Notes: a model not told the origin generated them from the sequence alone. A stretch of DNA of 64,000 bases from Nocardioides coralli (GCF_019880385.1 NZ_CP082273.1:806001-870000), one strand, 5' to 3'; counted from the stretch's first letter, positions 36,142 through 49,497 are shown. Program-made: numbers and translations.

Positions 36142-37965
36142 TCAGCGACCCGGTCGCGGCAGGTACTCCAGGCGCGCCCACGCCCGGCGGACGAGAGCGT
36201 CGAAGGCCGCCGGGTCGAGCGTGGCCTGGTTGCTCGGGACGAAGCCGACCTGGCCGACCGCCGTCCCCGTCCGGATCACGCCCATCCAGTAGGTGACGGT
36301 CTGCGCGTCACTGACCTCCGAGGTGACCCGCCAGATCGAGAGGTCGCGCTCGGGGCCGGAGGCCGAGGTGAGCGGCACGACCTCCGAGCCCGGGTCACGG
36401 TCCGTGCACGTCCGCATCCGGTCGCGCACCCGGGCGATGAAACCGCGGGCGCGGCGCACCGGCAGGGTGCCGACCGTCTCGGTGAGGCCGAACGCCGCCG
36501 GCAGCTTGCTGTTGGGGATCAGGAAGGTGCGGGTCATGGCGTTGGTCATCGGCCGCTGCGAGAAGTCGGTCTGGTCGCACCGGGTCGCGGCGGCGTTCTC
36601 CCGGGCCTGGCGCGCCTCCGTGCCGACCCACGGCTCCGCCACGGTGCGCACCGGCGGCAGGTCGACCTCCATCAGCATGCCCGGCACCTCGCCCACCTTC
36701 GGCGGCGGGATCGTCCGCGGTCGGGCGTCGGTCGGGGTGCAGCGCGCCCCCTCCGACGCGCCGCAGAGGTGCTCGACGGCCTCGCCCAGGAGCCGGGCTC
36801 CTGCGCGCAGGTCGGGCCGCCGCGCGGTCCCGGTGTGGAGGAAGGTCGTCGTCGTGACCTCGCCGCTGCGGCCGACGCCGACCAGGTAGGTGGCGTCGCG
36901 CTTCCAGTCCTGCAGGTGGAGCAGCATCGCCTGGTGGCCCACGTCGGGGACGTCGTAGGAGCCGAGCAGCTGGACCCGGGGCGCCGTGCAGCCGGCGTAC
37001 CAGCCCACGAGCCGCTCCCACGACTTCTCGGCCGCCTCCTTGTCCTCGGAGAGCTCGGCCACCTGCACGACCGAGGACCGGGATCCGCGACCCTCGGCGG
37101 GATCGGCGAACCGCCGCACCAGCGCGGCCAGCCCGTCGGGGTCGGCGTACCGCGCCTGCTGGCACGGCGTCACCTTGCCGTCGCCGTCGGCGTTGTCGGA
37201 GGTCCGACCCTCGCGCCAGCCGTTGCCGTCGACGACCACGGAGACCGCCTCGGCGCTCAGCAGCCGGTCGGCGTCGAAGACGGTGGTGGCGATCGGCCGC
37301 TGCACACCCGAGGGTGTGGCCGGGGCGTCGGGGGAGTCCGCGGCAGGGGTGACCGAGACGGCGGTCCCGGAGGCCACCAGGGCGGCGAGCGCCACGGCGG
37401 CCCCGACCAGCGTGTGCCAGCGGCGCCGGGAAGCCCCGGACCGTCGGATGATGGAGGACCGCGGCCACGGAGTGTCGAGCACCAGGACGTGGAGCTGGTC
37501 GAAGAGCGCGGTGACCTGGTCCGCCCCCACCTCGCGCTGGGCGAGGAACTTCTCGGTGGCGGCCTGGAGCTGGCGGTCGGCGTCCGCCCGGGTCGCCCCG
37601 AGCTCCCGGGCCCGCTCCGAGGCCGGCAGGTCCGTCAGCTGGTCGAGCAGCAGTGCCTTGCGCTGGGAGTAGGAGAGCTTGCCGAGGGCGGCGAGCGTCG
37701 CCTTGGCCTCGGCGTCGAGGTGCTTGTCACGGTGCCAGATCCGGGCGGTGTGGCGCCGGTGCGCGTGCGACCAGGCGAGCGGCCGGACCCACCCCTCCGG
37801 GTCGGGCAGCCGGCTGACCTTCCGCCAGTGGTGCCACGTCACCACGAAGGCGTCGCGGACCGCCGAGCGGGCGGCAGGCAGGTCGCCGGTCAGGGCGTAT
37901 GTCTGGAGCAGCAGCCGGGTCCGCGCGCGCTTGTAGAAGGCGTCGAACTCGTCGGGCTGGATCAT
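36142..37965 (-). CDS. Sigma-factor-like protein fused to a TM segment and extracytoplasmic domain
   Basis: 607 aa. Residues 1-150 resemble an ECF sigma factor: a region-2-like part (FDAFYKRARTRLLLQTYALT ... AVRDAFVVTWHHWRKV) and a region-4-like part (LSYSQRKALLLDQLTDLPAS ... LGATRADADRQLQ). A TM helix follows at about 182-205 (LVGAAVALAALVASGTAV). The remaining 400 residues are outside the membrane and contain many Cys, without a recognised domain. Similar sigma/membrane fusions occur in actinobacteria. It could be a membrane-tethered regulator freed by proteolysis, or a degenerate sigma. It is divergent from the DUF6350 gene. Confidence 0.8.
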   Translation of the reverse strand: MIQPDEFDAFYKRARTRLLLQTYALTGDLPAARSAVRDAFVVTWHHWRKVSRLPDPEGWVRPLAWSHAHRRHTARIWHRDKHLDAEAKATLAALGKLSYSQRKALLLDQLTDLPASERARELGATRADADRQLQAATEKFLAQREVGADQVTALFDQLHVLVLDTPWPRSSIIRRSGASRRRWHTLVGAAVALAALVASGTAVSVTPAADSPDAPATPSGVQRPIATTVFDADRLLSAEAVSVVVDGNGWREGRTSDNADGDGKVTPCQQARYADPDGLAALVRRFADPAEGRGSRSSVVQVAELSEDKEAAEKSWERLVGWYAGCTAPRVQLLGSYDVPDVGHQAMLLHLQDWKRDATYLVGVGRSGEVTTTTFLHTGTARRPDLRAGARLLGEAVEHLCGASEGARCTPTDARPRTIPPPKVGEVPGMLMEVDLPPVRTVAEPWVGTEARQARENAAATRCDQTDFSQRPMTNAMTRTFLIPNSKLPAAFGLTETVGTLPVRRARGFIARVRDRMRTCTDRDPGSEVVPLTSASGPERDLSIWRVTSEVSDAQTVTYWMGVIRTGTAVGQVGFVPSNQATLDPAAFDALVRRAWARLEYLPRPGR

Positions 37966-38055
37966 GACCGGACCACCTTACGAGGCCGCGGCGGCGGACG
38001 CACACCGGCGTGGGAACCCCCGAGCGGTGCCTCCCGGGGCGATGATGGCCGGGCC

Positions 38056-39300
38056 ATGACCTCCCTGCTCTCGGCTCCCGAACGCGCCCCCGAGGGGTGG
38101 GTCGACCCCCGGTCGCGGCGTCCGCTGGCGCTGCTGTCGCTGGCCGGAGGAGTCGCCGCAGCCGGGAGCGTGCTGCTCACCTGCCTCGGCCTCGCGGTCA
38201 CCGGCTGGTTCCTCACCGACGCCGGCGCCCACGGCCTGCCGCGCGACGCCCTGAGGGTCGGTGCGCACGGGTGGCTGATGGCCCACGGCTCCGGGGTGTC
38301 CGTGCGCGGCACCCTCGTCACCGTCGTCCCCCTGCTGGTGACGGTACTCTCGGCGTGGGCGACGTGGCGGATCGGGCAGCGCGTGGGCCAGGCGGTCTCC
38401 GGTCACGGGCCCGACGCCGACCAGATCTCCGACGGCGAGCGCGACTGGACGGTGCCGGTGTCGACGTTCTGGTTCACCGCCGGGTACGTCGCCGTCGCGA
38501 CCGTGACGCTGGCGCTGGCAGCCACCCCGGCCACCCAGCCCTCAGGCCCCCGGACCGTCGCCTGGTCGGTGGCCCTCGCGGTCCTCGCCGGCGGCAGTGC
38601 CATCGCCGTCGGCAGCGGCCGCGCCGCCATCTGGTCGGCGATGCTGCCCGGCAACCTGCGCGCCACCGCGGCGGCGTGCCGCGCCGTGCTGCGCTCGGTG
38701 CTGCTCGCCGCGCTCGTGGTCTTCCTCACCGCTCTCCTCCTGGACGTGGCGACCGCCGTCAACGTCCTCGCGAGCCTGCAGCTGGGCACCGGCGAGGCGG
38801 TCGTGATGGCTCTCGTGGCCGTGCTGCTGGTGCCCAACGCCACCGTGTTCTCCGCCGCCTACCTGCTCGGTCCCGGTTTCACCGTGGGCACCCAGACGCT
38901 GGTCTCGCCCACCCTCGTGGTGACCGGGCCGTTGCCCGCCGTCCCGCTGCTGGCCGCGCTGCCCGACAGCGGCGCCGTGCCCGCCTGGGCCGTGGGGCTG
39001 GTCGCGATCCCCCCGGTCGCGGCCGCGGTCGGTGCGGCCCTCGCCCAGCGACGCCGTCCCACCCTGCGCTGGGAGGAGGGGGCGCTGCGCGGCTGTGCCG
39101 GCGGCGTGGCTGCCGGCCTGCTGCTCGGATGGCTCGCCACCGTGGCCGGCGGCGCCGCCGGACCGGGCCGGCTGCAGGTCGTGGGGCCGCTCTCCTCCGA
39201 CGTGCTCGTGCACGCGATCACGTCCCTGGGCATCGGCGGCCTGGTCGGCGGCCTGGTCATGACCGGGTGGCAGCGACGCGCGGCACGCGCGGCCGCCTAG
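38056..39300 (+). CDS. DUF6350 (PerM-like) polytopic membrane protein
   Basis: 414 aa with around ten TM helices spread over the whole length. Family and context agree with actinobacterial DUF6350 proteins, usually encoded just before purN; the mycobacterial relative PerM has been linked to cell division. The ATG at 38056 starts MTSLLSAPERAPEGW; reading further upstream would be antisense to the sigma-like gene. The stop codon TAG forms part of the probable purN −10 element. Confidence 0.85.
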   Translation: MTSLLSAPERAPEGWVDPRSRRPLALLSLAGGVAAAGSVLLTCLGLAVTGWFLTDAGAHGLPRDALRVGAHGWLMAHGSGVSVRGTLVTVVPLLVTVLSAWATWRIGQRVGQAVSGHGPDADQISDGERDWTVPVSTFWFTAGYVAVATVTLALAATPATQPSGPRTVAWSVALAVLAGGSAIAVGSGRAAIWSAMLPGNLRATAAACRAVLRSVLLAALVVFLTALLLDVATAVNVLASLQLGTGEAVVMALVAVLLVPNATVFSAAYLLGPGFTVGTQTLVSPTLVVTGPLPAVPLLAALPDSGAVPAWAVGLVAIPPVAAAVGAALAQRRRPTLRWEEGALRGCAGGVAAGLLLGWLATVAGGAAGPGRLQVVGPLSSDVLVHAITSLGIGGLVGGLVMTGWQRRAARAAA

Positions 39301-39303
39301 AGT
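39298..39303 (+). promoter_or_regulatory. Likely −10 element of purN inside the previous stop codon
   Basis: TAGAGT contains the TAG stop of the DUF6350 gene (39298-39300) and ends 6 nt before the purN GTG. Suggests an independent leaderless purN transcript. Confidence 0.45.
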
Positions 39304-39309
39304 CGCCGC

Positions 39310-39903
39310 GTGCGACTCGTCGTCCTGGTCTCCGGCTCCGGCACCAACCTGCAGGCGCTGCTCGACGCGTGCGCCGACCCGGCGTACGGCGCGGTCGTGG
39401 TCGCCGTCGGCGCCGACCGTGACGGCATCGAGGGGCTGGCGCGGGCAGAGCGCTCCGGGCTGCCGATGTTCGTGTGCCGGCTCGCCGACCACCCGTCGCG
39501 GGAGGACTGGGACCGCGCCCTGGCCGACGCGGTCGCCGAGCACGACCCCGACCTGGTGGTGCTCGCCGGCTTCATGAAGCTGGTCAGCGAGGAGTTCCTC
39601 GACCGGTTCCCGACGGTCAACACCCACCCGGCGCTGTGCCCCGCCTTCCCCGGCACCAATGGACCGGGCGACGCCCTCGCCTACGGCGTGAAGGTCACCG
39701 GCGCCACGCTGTTCGTCGTCGACGGTGGCGTCGACACCGGCCCGATCCTGGCGCAGGTCGCGGTGCCGGTCGAGGCCGACGACACCGTCGAGGTGCTCCA
39801 CGAGCGGATCAAGGTCTCGGAACGGGCGATGCTGGTGGAGACCGTCGGCCGGATGGCCCGCGAGGGCTGGTCCGTCGACGGCCGTTCGGTGCGGATAGGG
39901 TGA
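39310..39903 (+). CDS. purN: Phosphoribosylglycinamide formyltransferase
   Basis: 197 aa. Begins RLVVLVSGSGTNLQALLDA, contains LVVLAGFMKLVSEEFLDRF and NTHPALCPAFPG with the catalytic Asn-His, and VDGGVDTGPILAQ with the catalytic Asp. It transfers formyl from 10-formyl-THF to GAR in purine synthesis. GTG start. Its TGA stop (39901-39903) lies in the 5' arm of the basal stem of the ZTP riboswitch that controls purH. Confidence 0.97.
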   Translation: MRLVVLVSGSGTNLQALLDACADPAYGAVVVAVGADRDGIEGLARAERSGLPMFVCRLADHPSREDWDRALADAVAEHDPDLVVLAGFMKLVSEEFLDRFPTVNTHPALCPAFPGTNGPGDALAYGVKVTGATLFVVDGGVDTGPILAQVAVPVEADDTVEVLHERIKVSERAMLVETVGRMAREGWSVDGRSVRIG

Positions 39904-39978
39904 GCGCACACGACTGGCGCAGGTGGGCAACCACCGGGGAGTGACCGCGATGAGCATCGACCGCCTGGGTGCTCACCT
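39898..39978 (+). promoter_or_regulatory. ZTP (pfl) riboswitch upstream of purH
   Basis: The conserved ZTP aptamer parts appear in order: ACTGGCG at about 39913, ACCACCGGGGAG (39930-39941) and CCGCCTGGG (39961-39969). A basal stem pairs 39898-39905 with 39971-39978 (GTGAGC/GCTCAC core). ZTP riboswitches sense ZMP/ZTP, which builds up when 10-formyl-folate is short, and turn on purH and folate genes, fitting purH and folD here. Expression platform: CTCC (39977-39980) can pair with GGAG (39992-39995) of the purH Shine-Dalgarno, suggesting translational control. Confidence 0.9.
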
Positions 39979-39990
39979 CCGAACTGCATG

Positions 39991-39995
39991 AGGAG
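39991..39995 (+). promoter_or_regulatory. purH ribosome binding site that decides the start
   Basis: AGGAG at 39991-39995 lies 7 nt before the GTG at 40003 but after the in-frame ATG at 39988. It therefore supports GTG 40003 as the start and lies next to the riboswitch, where it can be masked. Confidence 0.6.
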
Positions 39996-40002
39996 CCGTC
40001 CC

Positions 40003-41580
40003 GTGTCCCAGCCCGACGACGCAGCCCGCATCGAGATCCGTCGGGCGCTGGTGTCCGTCTACGACAAGACCGGGCTGGAGGACCTCGCCCGGGGGCTCCA
40101 CGAGGCCGGGGTCGAGATCGTCTCCACCGGCGGGTCGGCCGCGCTCATCGAGGGTCTCGGGATCCCCGTCACGAAGGTCGAGGACCTCACCGGGTTCCCC
40201 GAGTGCCTCGACGGGCGGGTGAAGACCCTGCACCCCCGGGTCCACGCCGGGATCCTGGCCGACCGGCGCCTCGACAGCCACGTCGCCCAGCTCGCCGACC
40301 TCGGGGTCGAACCGTTCGACCTGGTCGTCTCCAACCTCTACCCCTTCACCGACACGGTCGCCTCCGGCGCCGGTCCGGACGAGTGCGTCGAGCAGATCGA
40401 CATCGGTGGTCCCTCGATGGTGCGCGCCGCCGCCAAGAACCACCCCTCCGTCGCCATCGTCACCTCTCCGGAGCGCTACGCCGACGTGCTCGCTGCGGTC
40501 GCTGCGGGCGGCTTCACCCTGGCCGAGCGGCAGGGGCTGGCCGCCGAGGCGTTCCGGCACACCGCGACGTACGACGTGGCGGTGGCGTCCTGGATGGGCA
40601 ACGTCCTCACCGACACCTCCGACGGGTCGGGCTTCCCTGCCTGGGCGGGTGCGACGTGGCAGCGCGCGTCGGTGCTGCGCTACGGGGAGAACCCCCACCA
40701 GCGGGCCGCTCTCTACGAGGGCGGCCACGTGCCGGAGCCCGGGCTCGCCCAGGCGCGCCAGCTCCACGGCAAGGAGATGTCCTACAACAACTACGTCGAC
40801 GCCGACGCCGCCCGCCGCGCGGCCTACGACTTCGACCGGCCGGCCGTGGCCATCATCAAGCACGCCAACCCGTGCGGCATCGCCGTCGCCGAGGACGTGG
40901 CCGCGGCCCACCGGCTGGCCCACGAGTGCGACAGCGTGTCGGCGTTCGGCGGGGTGATCGCCACCAACGTGCCGGTCTCGGTGGCGATGGCCCACCAGGT
41001 GGCCGAGGTGTTCACCGAGGTCGTCGTCGCACCCGGCTACGAGGACGGTGCGGTCGAGGTGCTGGCGGCCAAGAAGAACATCCGGCTCCTCGAGTGCGCG
41101 CCGGCGGGGCCCGGTGGTGTCGAGATCCGGCCGGTGTCGGGCGGGCTGCTGATGCAGGCGCGTGACGGCATCGACGCCGAGGGTGACGATCCGGCGACCT
41201 GGACCCTGGCCACGGGCCAGGCGGCGCCGGACGAGGTGCTGGCCGACCTCGCGTTCGCATGGCGGGCCTGCCGCGCGGTGAAGTCGAACGCCATCCTGCT
41301 GGCCCGCGGCGGCGCCTCCGTCGGCATCGGCATGGGCCAGGTCAACCGGGTCGACTCCTGTCGCCTGGCGGTCGAGCGCGCCGGCGACCGGGCCGCCGGC
41401 TCCGTGGCGGCCTCCGACGCGTTCTTCCCGTTCGAGGACGGCCCGCAGATCCTCATCGATGCCGGCGTCACGGCGATCGTGCAGCCGGGGGGCTCGGTCC
41501 GCGACGAGCTCACGGTCAAGGCGTGCGAGGCCGCCGGCGTGACCATGTACCTCACCGGCACCCGCCACTTCGCCCACTGA
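40003..41580 (+). CDS. purH: Bifunctional AICAR transformylase/IMP cyclohydrolase
   Basis: 525 aa. The N-terminal IMP cyclohydrolase (MGS-like) domain has [20 protein letters not shown] and the phosphate-binding [12 protein letters not shown]; the C-terminal AICAR formyltransferase domain carries the catalytic Lys-His in IIKHANPCG and ends [13 protein letters not shown]. It performs the last two steps of IMP synthesis. The GTG at 40003 is preferred because the AGGAG lies before it; an ATG at 39988 would add five residues. Under a ZTP riboswitch. Followed by folD, the source of its folate substrate. Confidence 0.95.
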   Translation: MSQPDDAARIEIRRALVSVYDKTGLEDLARGLHEAGVEIVSTGGSAALIEGLGIPVTKVEDLTGFPECLDGRVKTLHPRVHAGILADRRLDSHVAQLADLGVEPFDLVVSNLYPFTDTVASGAGPDECVEQIDIGGPSMVRAAAKNHPSVAIVTSPERYADVLAAVAAGGFTLAERQGLAAEAFRHTATYDVAVASWMGNVLTDTSDGSGFPAWAGATWQRASVLRYGENPHQRAALYEGGHVPEPGLAQARQLHGKEMSYNNYVDADAARRAAYDFDRPAVAIIKHANPCGIAVAEDVAAAHRLAHECDSVSAFGGVIATNVPVSVAMAHQVAEVFTEVVVAPGYEDGAVEVLAAKKNIRLLECAPAGPGGVEIRPVSGGLLMQARDGIDAEGDDPATWTLATGQAAPDEVLADLAFAWRACRAVKSNAILLARGGASVGIGMGQVNRVDSCRLAVERAGDRAAGSVAASDAFFPFEDGPQILIDAGVTAIVQPGGSVRDELTVKACEAAGVTMYLTGTRHFAH

Positions 41581-41608
41581 TCGCTACGGCGGAGCCGGAG
41601 CGATCGTC

Positions 41609-41666
41609 GGTGGTCGAGCAGCGACCGCGGCTGAGGAACGAAGCCGCGAGGGAGCGTGTCGAGACC
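41609..41666 (+). repeat. Nocardioides-type palindromic intergenic repeat
   Basis: The element runs from GGTGGTCGAGCAGCGA to GCGTGTCGAGACC, the form of a repeat common between genes in Nocardioides-like genomes. It contains a perfect inner inverted repeat CGCGGCT/AGCCGCG (41626-41632 and 41642-41648). It lies between purH and folD and could act as a terminator or RNA-processing element. A half copy is at 2221-2235. Confidence 0.6.
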
Positions 41667-41695
41667 TCGTGACCCTCAATGGAAGGATGACCCCC

Positions 41696-42541
41696 GTGAC
41701 GGCCCAGAAGCTCGACGGCACCAGCACGCTCCGGACGATCAAGGCGGAGCTGACCGAACGCGTCGCCAAGCTCCGCGAGCGCGGCACCGTCCCCGGCCTC
41801 GGGACGGTGCTCGTGGGCGACGACCCCGGGTCCCACTGGTACGTCGGTGCCAAGCACAAGGACTGCGCAGAGATCGGCATCACCTCGCTGCGCCGCGACC
41901 TCCCGGCCACCGCGACCCAGGCCGAGGTGGAGGCGGTCATCGACGAGCTGAACGCCGACCCCGCGTGCACCGGGTTCCTCGTCCAGCAGCCGACGGGTCT
42001 CGACGAGTTCGCGCTGCTGTCGCGCGTCGACCCGGACAAGGACGTCGACGGCCTCCACCCCACCAACCTCGGCAAGCTGGTGCTCGGCGAGACCGGCCCG
42101 CTGCCCTGCACGCCCGTCGGCGTCATCGAGCTGCTGCGTCGGCACGGCGTGGAGATCGCGGGTGCCGAGGTGACGGTGGTCGGCCGCGGCCTGACCGTGG
42201 GCCGCCCGCTGGGGCTGCTGCTGACCCGGCGTACGGAGAACGCCACGGTGACCCTGTGCCACACCGGCACCCGCGACCTGGCCGCCCACGTCCGCGAGGC
42301 CGACATCGTCGTCGCCGCCGCGGGGGTGCCCGGCATCATCACCGGTGACATGGTCAAGCCGGGCGCCGCGCTGCTCGACGTGGGCGTCTCCCGCGTCGAC
42401 GGCAAGATCGCCGGTGACCTCGACGCCTCGGTGTGGGACGTCGCGGGATGGGTCTCGCCCAACCCCGGAGGGGTGGGTCCGATGACCCGCGCGATGCTGC
42501 TGACCAACATCGTCGAGGCCGCCGAGCGGGCCGCGGCCTGA
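41696..42541 (+). CDS. folD: Methylenetetrahydrofolate dehydrogenase/cyclohydrolase
   Basis: 281 aa. Active-site Lys in YVGAKHKDC, then [34 protein letters not shown] and the NADP-binding [13 protein letters not shown], all typical of FolD. It converts methylene-THF to 10-formyl-THF used by PurN and PurH. GTG 41696 is preferred since GGAAGG (41681-41686) lies 9 nt before it; ATG 41687 abuts that sequence. Separated from purH by an intergenic repeat but functionally tied to it. Confidence 0.96.
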   Translation: MTAQKLDGTSTLRTIKAELTERVAKLRERGTVPGLGTVLVGDDPGSHWYVGAKHKDCAEIGITSLRRDLPATATQAEVEAVIDELNADPACTGFLVQQPTGLDEFALLSRVDPDKDVDGLHPTNLGKLVLGETGPLPCTPVGVIELLRRHGVEIAGAEVTVVGRGLTVGRPLGLLLTRRTENATVTLCHTGTRDLAAHVREADIVVAAAGVPGIITGDMVKPGAALLDVGVSRVDGKIAGDLDASVWDVAGWVSPNPGGVGPMTRAMLLTNIVEAAERAAA

Positions 42542-42543
42542 TC

Positions 42544-42867
42544 GTGACCCACCCGGATCCGCAGCCGCCGGACCCCGCTCCGCCGCGGCGCTACCCCTCC
42601 ACGATCGGGGGGATGCTCTACCTCGTCGCGCTGCTGGGGGTCGTCGTCGGTCTCGCGGTCGCCGTCGTCGACGACTGGCGCACCGGCGTGCGCTGGATGG
42701 GGGCCTCGCTGCTCTTCGCCGCCGGCTGCCGGCTCGCGGTACCGGCCGGTCAGGCCGGGATGCTCGCCGTACGCCACCGGCTCGTCGACAGCACGGGCCT
42801 CGCCGTGGTGGGCGTGGTGCTGGTCGTGCTGGCCGGGGACATCCCGGAGGGGCCGCCCGGTCCCTGA
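42544..42867 (+). CDS. DUF3017-like small membrane protein
   Basis: 107 aa. Pro-rich N-terminus, then three TM helices (about residues 22-42, 48-66 and 84-98) with a WRTGVRWMGASLL motif between them. Position directly after folD and composition match DUF3017 proteins of actinobacteria, whose function is unknown. The GTG start is 2 bp after the folD stop. A 9-bp inverted repeat lies between its stop and the convergent mdh stop. Confidence 0.75.
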   Translation: MTHPDPQPPDPAPPRRYPSTIGGMLYLVALLGVVVGLAVAVVDDWRTGVRWMGASLLFAAGCRLAVPAGQAGMLAVRHRLVDSTGLAVVGVVLVVLAGDIPEGPPGP

Positions 42868-42875
42868 GCCGGCCC

Positions 42876-43944
<1,069 letters not shown>

Positions 43945-43971
43945 CTAGCAGCGGTACGCCATGCTGTGGAC

Positions 43972-46937
<2,966 letters not shown>

Positions 46938-46942
46938 GGGTC

Positions 46943-47629
46943 GTGGGCGAGCCCCGGGCGCTCACCGGCGAGCCCGAGGCGCCGGTGACCGGCGCCTCCA
47001 GGCTCGCGGCGACCAGCCTGGTCGTGGCCAACCTGCTGCCGCTGTGGGGGCTCGCGACCGGGCGGATGTCGGTGGGCGACGTGTTCGTCGTCTACTGGCT
47101 GGAGAACGTCGCGGTGTGGCTGCTGGCGATCGTCAAGGTCGCCACGGCTCGCGGCACCAGCGGAGGGCCGAGCTCCCTGACCGTCAACGGACGGGCGGTG
47201 GACCCCTCGCGCGCCGGTGGGGTCCTCGCGGGATTCTTCGCCGTCCACTACGGCATCTTCACGCTGGTCCACGGCGGCTTCGCGCTGGGCATGGCGCACG
47301 CCACCGACGCCGAGCTGCATCCGGGGAGCTGGCTCCTGACCGGCCTGGTGCTGCTCGGCAGTCACACCCTCTCCACGGTCCTGCACTGGTTCCGGGGCGA
47401 CGAGCGGTCCCGGGTGTCACCGGGGACGGCGATGGTCCAGCCCTACCCGCGGATGCTGGTGCTGCACGTGGGGATCATCGCCGGCTTCTGGTTGCTGCTC
47501 GCGGTGGGCGGCGACGCGGGCCTCACGCACGCACTGCCGGCAGTCCTCCTCATGGGGCTCAAGACGGGCGTCGACCTGCTCCTCCACCGCCGGCAGCACC
47601 GGAGGGCCGCTGCCGGCCCCGGCTCCTGA
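46943..47629 (+). CDS. DUF6498-like membrane protein
   Basis: 228 aa with about six TM helices. The segment VGDVFVVYWLENVAVWLLAIVK and the GFFAVHYGIFTLVHGGFAL block match DUF6498-type proteins of unknown function. GTG start 5 bp after the idh stop, so probably the second gene of the idh transcript. Convergent with the ABC permease gene (15 bp between stops). Confidence 0.75.
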   Translation: MGEPRALTGEPEAPVTGASRLAATSLVVANLLPLWGLATGRMSVGDVFVVYWLENVAVWLLAIVKVATARGTSGGPSSLTVNGRAVDPSRAGGVLAGFFAVHYGIFTLVHGGFALGMAHATDAELHPGSWLLTGLVLLGSHTLSTVLHWFRGDERSRVSPGTAMVQPYPRMLVLHVGIIAGFWLLLAVGGDAGLTHALPAVLLMGLKTGVDLLLHRRQHRRAAAGPGS

Positions 47630-47644
47630 GTTCTCCGGCGCCCC

Positions 47645-48484
47645 TCATTCCTTCACGGCGCCGGCGCTCGCGTTCATGATCCGCTTCTGGAACACGAAGA
47701 ACACGACGGCGACCGGGATGGTCATGACCGCCGCCGCGGCCAGCTTGATGGGGTACTGGGTGCCCTGGCTGAGTGCCCCGGAGGCGAGCTGGGCGACGCC
47801 CTTGGTGAGGGTGAAGAGGTCCTGGTCGTTGCTCGCGACGACGAAGTGGTTGAGCTCGTTCCAGGAGCCCTGGAAGGACAGGATGACGATGGTGACGACG
47901 GCAGGCCGGGCCATCGGCAGCACCACGGACCAGAACAGCCGGAACGTGCCGGCCCCGTCGATGCGGGCCTGCTCCTCCACGCTCACCGGGATCGACTCGA
48001 AGAAGTTCTTCATGATGAAGATGCCGGCCGCGTCGGCGAGCAGCGGGATCACCAACCCGCTGTAGGAGTTGAACATCCCGAGCTGGTTGATGACCAGGAA
48101 CTTGGGGATCAGCAGCACCACGTTGGGGACCGCCATCACGGCCACGACGAGCGCGAAGACCACCGCGCGGCCCCGGAACGGGATGCGCGCGAGCGCATAG
48201 CCGGCCATGGAGTCGAAGAGCACCCGCCCCAGCGTGACCAGGAGCGTCACCACCGCGGAGTTCGCGAACCACAGCGGGAAGTCCGAGCGCAGGAAGAGGC
48301 GCTCGTACGCCGCCGTCGTGAAGGTCTGGGGCACCAGCGACACGGGGCTCTCGGCTGCCTCGGCCTCGGTCTTGAACGAGGTGGCGATGTCGATGAGGAA
48401 CGGAGCGATGTAGACGACCGCGAGCACGGCCAGCAGGCCGTAGAGCAGCAGGTGTTGGCGAGGAGACGCCGTCCGGACGCTCAT
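47645..48484 (-). CDS. Sugar ABC transporter permease (MalG-like)
   Basis: 279 aa with six TM helices. The EAA loop EEQARIDGAGTFRLFWSVVLPMARP that docks the ATPase is clear, as are the MalG-type N-terminal block YIAPFLIDIATSFKT and the final VFFVFQKRIMNA. Start at 48484 overlaps the upstream permease stop (ATGA). Last gene of a LacI-SBP-permease-permease operon. No ATPase gene is present, so a shared MsiK-type ATPase elsewhere probably energises it. Confidence 0.92.
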   Translation of the reverse strand: MSVRTASPRQHLLLYGLLAVLAVVYIAPFLIDIATSFKTEAEAAESPVSLVPQTFTTAAYERLFLRSDFPLWFANSAVVTLLVTLGRVLFDSMAGYALARIPFRGRAVVFALVVAVMAVPNVVLLIPKFLVINQLGMFNSYSGLVIPLLADAAGIFIMKNFFESIPVSVEEQARIDGAGTFRLFWSVVLPMARPAVVTIVILSFQGSWNELNHFVVASNDQDLFTLTKGVAQLASGALSQGTQYPIKLAAAAVMTIPVAVVFFVFQKRIMNASAGAVKE

Positions 48485-49497
48485 GGGCGACTCCTCAGTG
48501 CCGCGCGCTGCACCAGGGTCAGCACGACGATGATGGCGAACAGGATGAACGCGATGGCGGCACCCTGGCCCCACTGCTGGTCGGCGAAGGCCGACTCGTA
48601 GGAGAGGTAGGCCGGTGTCACGGTCGTCTTCGCGGGACCACCCTGGGTGCCGGTGTAGATCTGGTCGAAGACCTGCCAGGTGCCGATCAGGCCGAGCGTC
48701 AGCACCGTGAAGAGGGTCGGCCGGAGCATGGGGAGCGTCAGGTGCCAGAACCGCTGCCAGGCATTGGCACCGTCGATCATGCCGGCTTCGTCGATCTCCT
48801 CGCCGATGTTGTTGAGGGCGGCGATGAACAACAACATGAACGTGCCCGAGGTGGTGAAGACGGCCAGCAGGATGAGCGCGAACATCGCCACCGACGGGCC
48901 GGCGGCCCAGTCCCACCAGGTGATGCCGAGGAAGCCACCCCCGCTCATCGCGGCCGGGGCGCCGTCGACGCCGACGGCGGAGAGGCCGAGGTGCAGGATG
49001 CCCCGCGGGTCCTGGAACCAGTTGGGGCCCGCGAGCCCGATCCAGCCCAGCACCTCGTTGACGGCGCCGCGGGTGTCGAAGAGGAAGAGCCACAGCACGG
49101 TGATGGCGACGGCGCTGGTGACGCTGGGGAAGTAGAAGGCGGTGCGGAAGAAGCCGCGGCCCCTGAGCGCCTTCGCGTGGACGAGCGCCGCCAGGGCCAG
49201 GGCCAGCGCGGTCTGCAGCGGCACCACGAGCAGCACGTAGTAGAAGTTGTTGCGCAGAGCGGTGCCGAAGTCCCGCTGGGCGAGCGTGCCGCCCGTGAGG
49301 ATGGAGCGGTAGTTGTCGAGCCCCACGAAGGACACGTCCCCGGCAAACGGGCTGCCGACGCCACGCCAGTCGGAGACGCTGACCCAGAGCGCCATCAGCA
49401 CCGGGAACGCGAGGAAGACCGCGAGCACCGCGACGGCCGGCGAGATGAAGAGCCAGCCGTCGCGGGTGCGCCCGCGGGTGATGGTGCGTCGACTCAC
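48481..49497 (-). CDS. Sugar ABC transporter permease (MalF-like)
   Basis: 338 aa with six or more TM helices. Starts with WLFISPAVAVLAVFLAFPVL; the EAA loop is EEIDEAGMIDGANAWQRFWHLTLPMLRP; the late block QVFDQIYTGTQGGPA is typical of MalF-type permeases. Partner of the MalG-like permease for uptake of a sugar or oligosaccharide. Four-bp overlaps with genes on both sides indicate coordinated translation. Confidence 0.92.
   Translation of the reverse strand: MSRRTITRGRTRDGWLFISPAVAVLAVFLAFPVLMALWVSVSDWRGVGSPFAGDVSFVGLDNYRSILTGGTLAQRDFGTALRNNFYYVLLVVPLQTALALALAALVHAKALRGRGFFRTAFYFPSVTSAVAITVLWLFLFDTRGAVNEVLGWIGLAGPNWFQDPRGILHLGLSAVGVDGAPAAMSGGGFLGITWWDWAAGPSVAMFALILLAVFTTSGTFMLLFIAALNNIGEEIDEAGMIDGANAWQRFWHLTLPMLRPTLFTVLTLGLIGTWQVFDQIYTGTQGGPAKTTVTPAYLSYESAFADQQWGQGAAIAFILFAIIVVLTLVQRAALRSRP

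Noticed and set aside
36769..38055. Upstream extension of the DUF6350 protein
   Set aside because: It would be antisense to the sigma-like gene; the true N-terminus fits ATG 38056.
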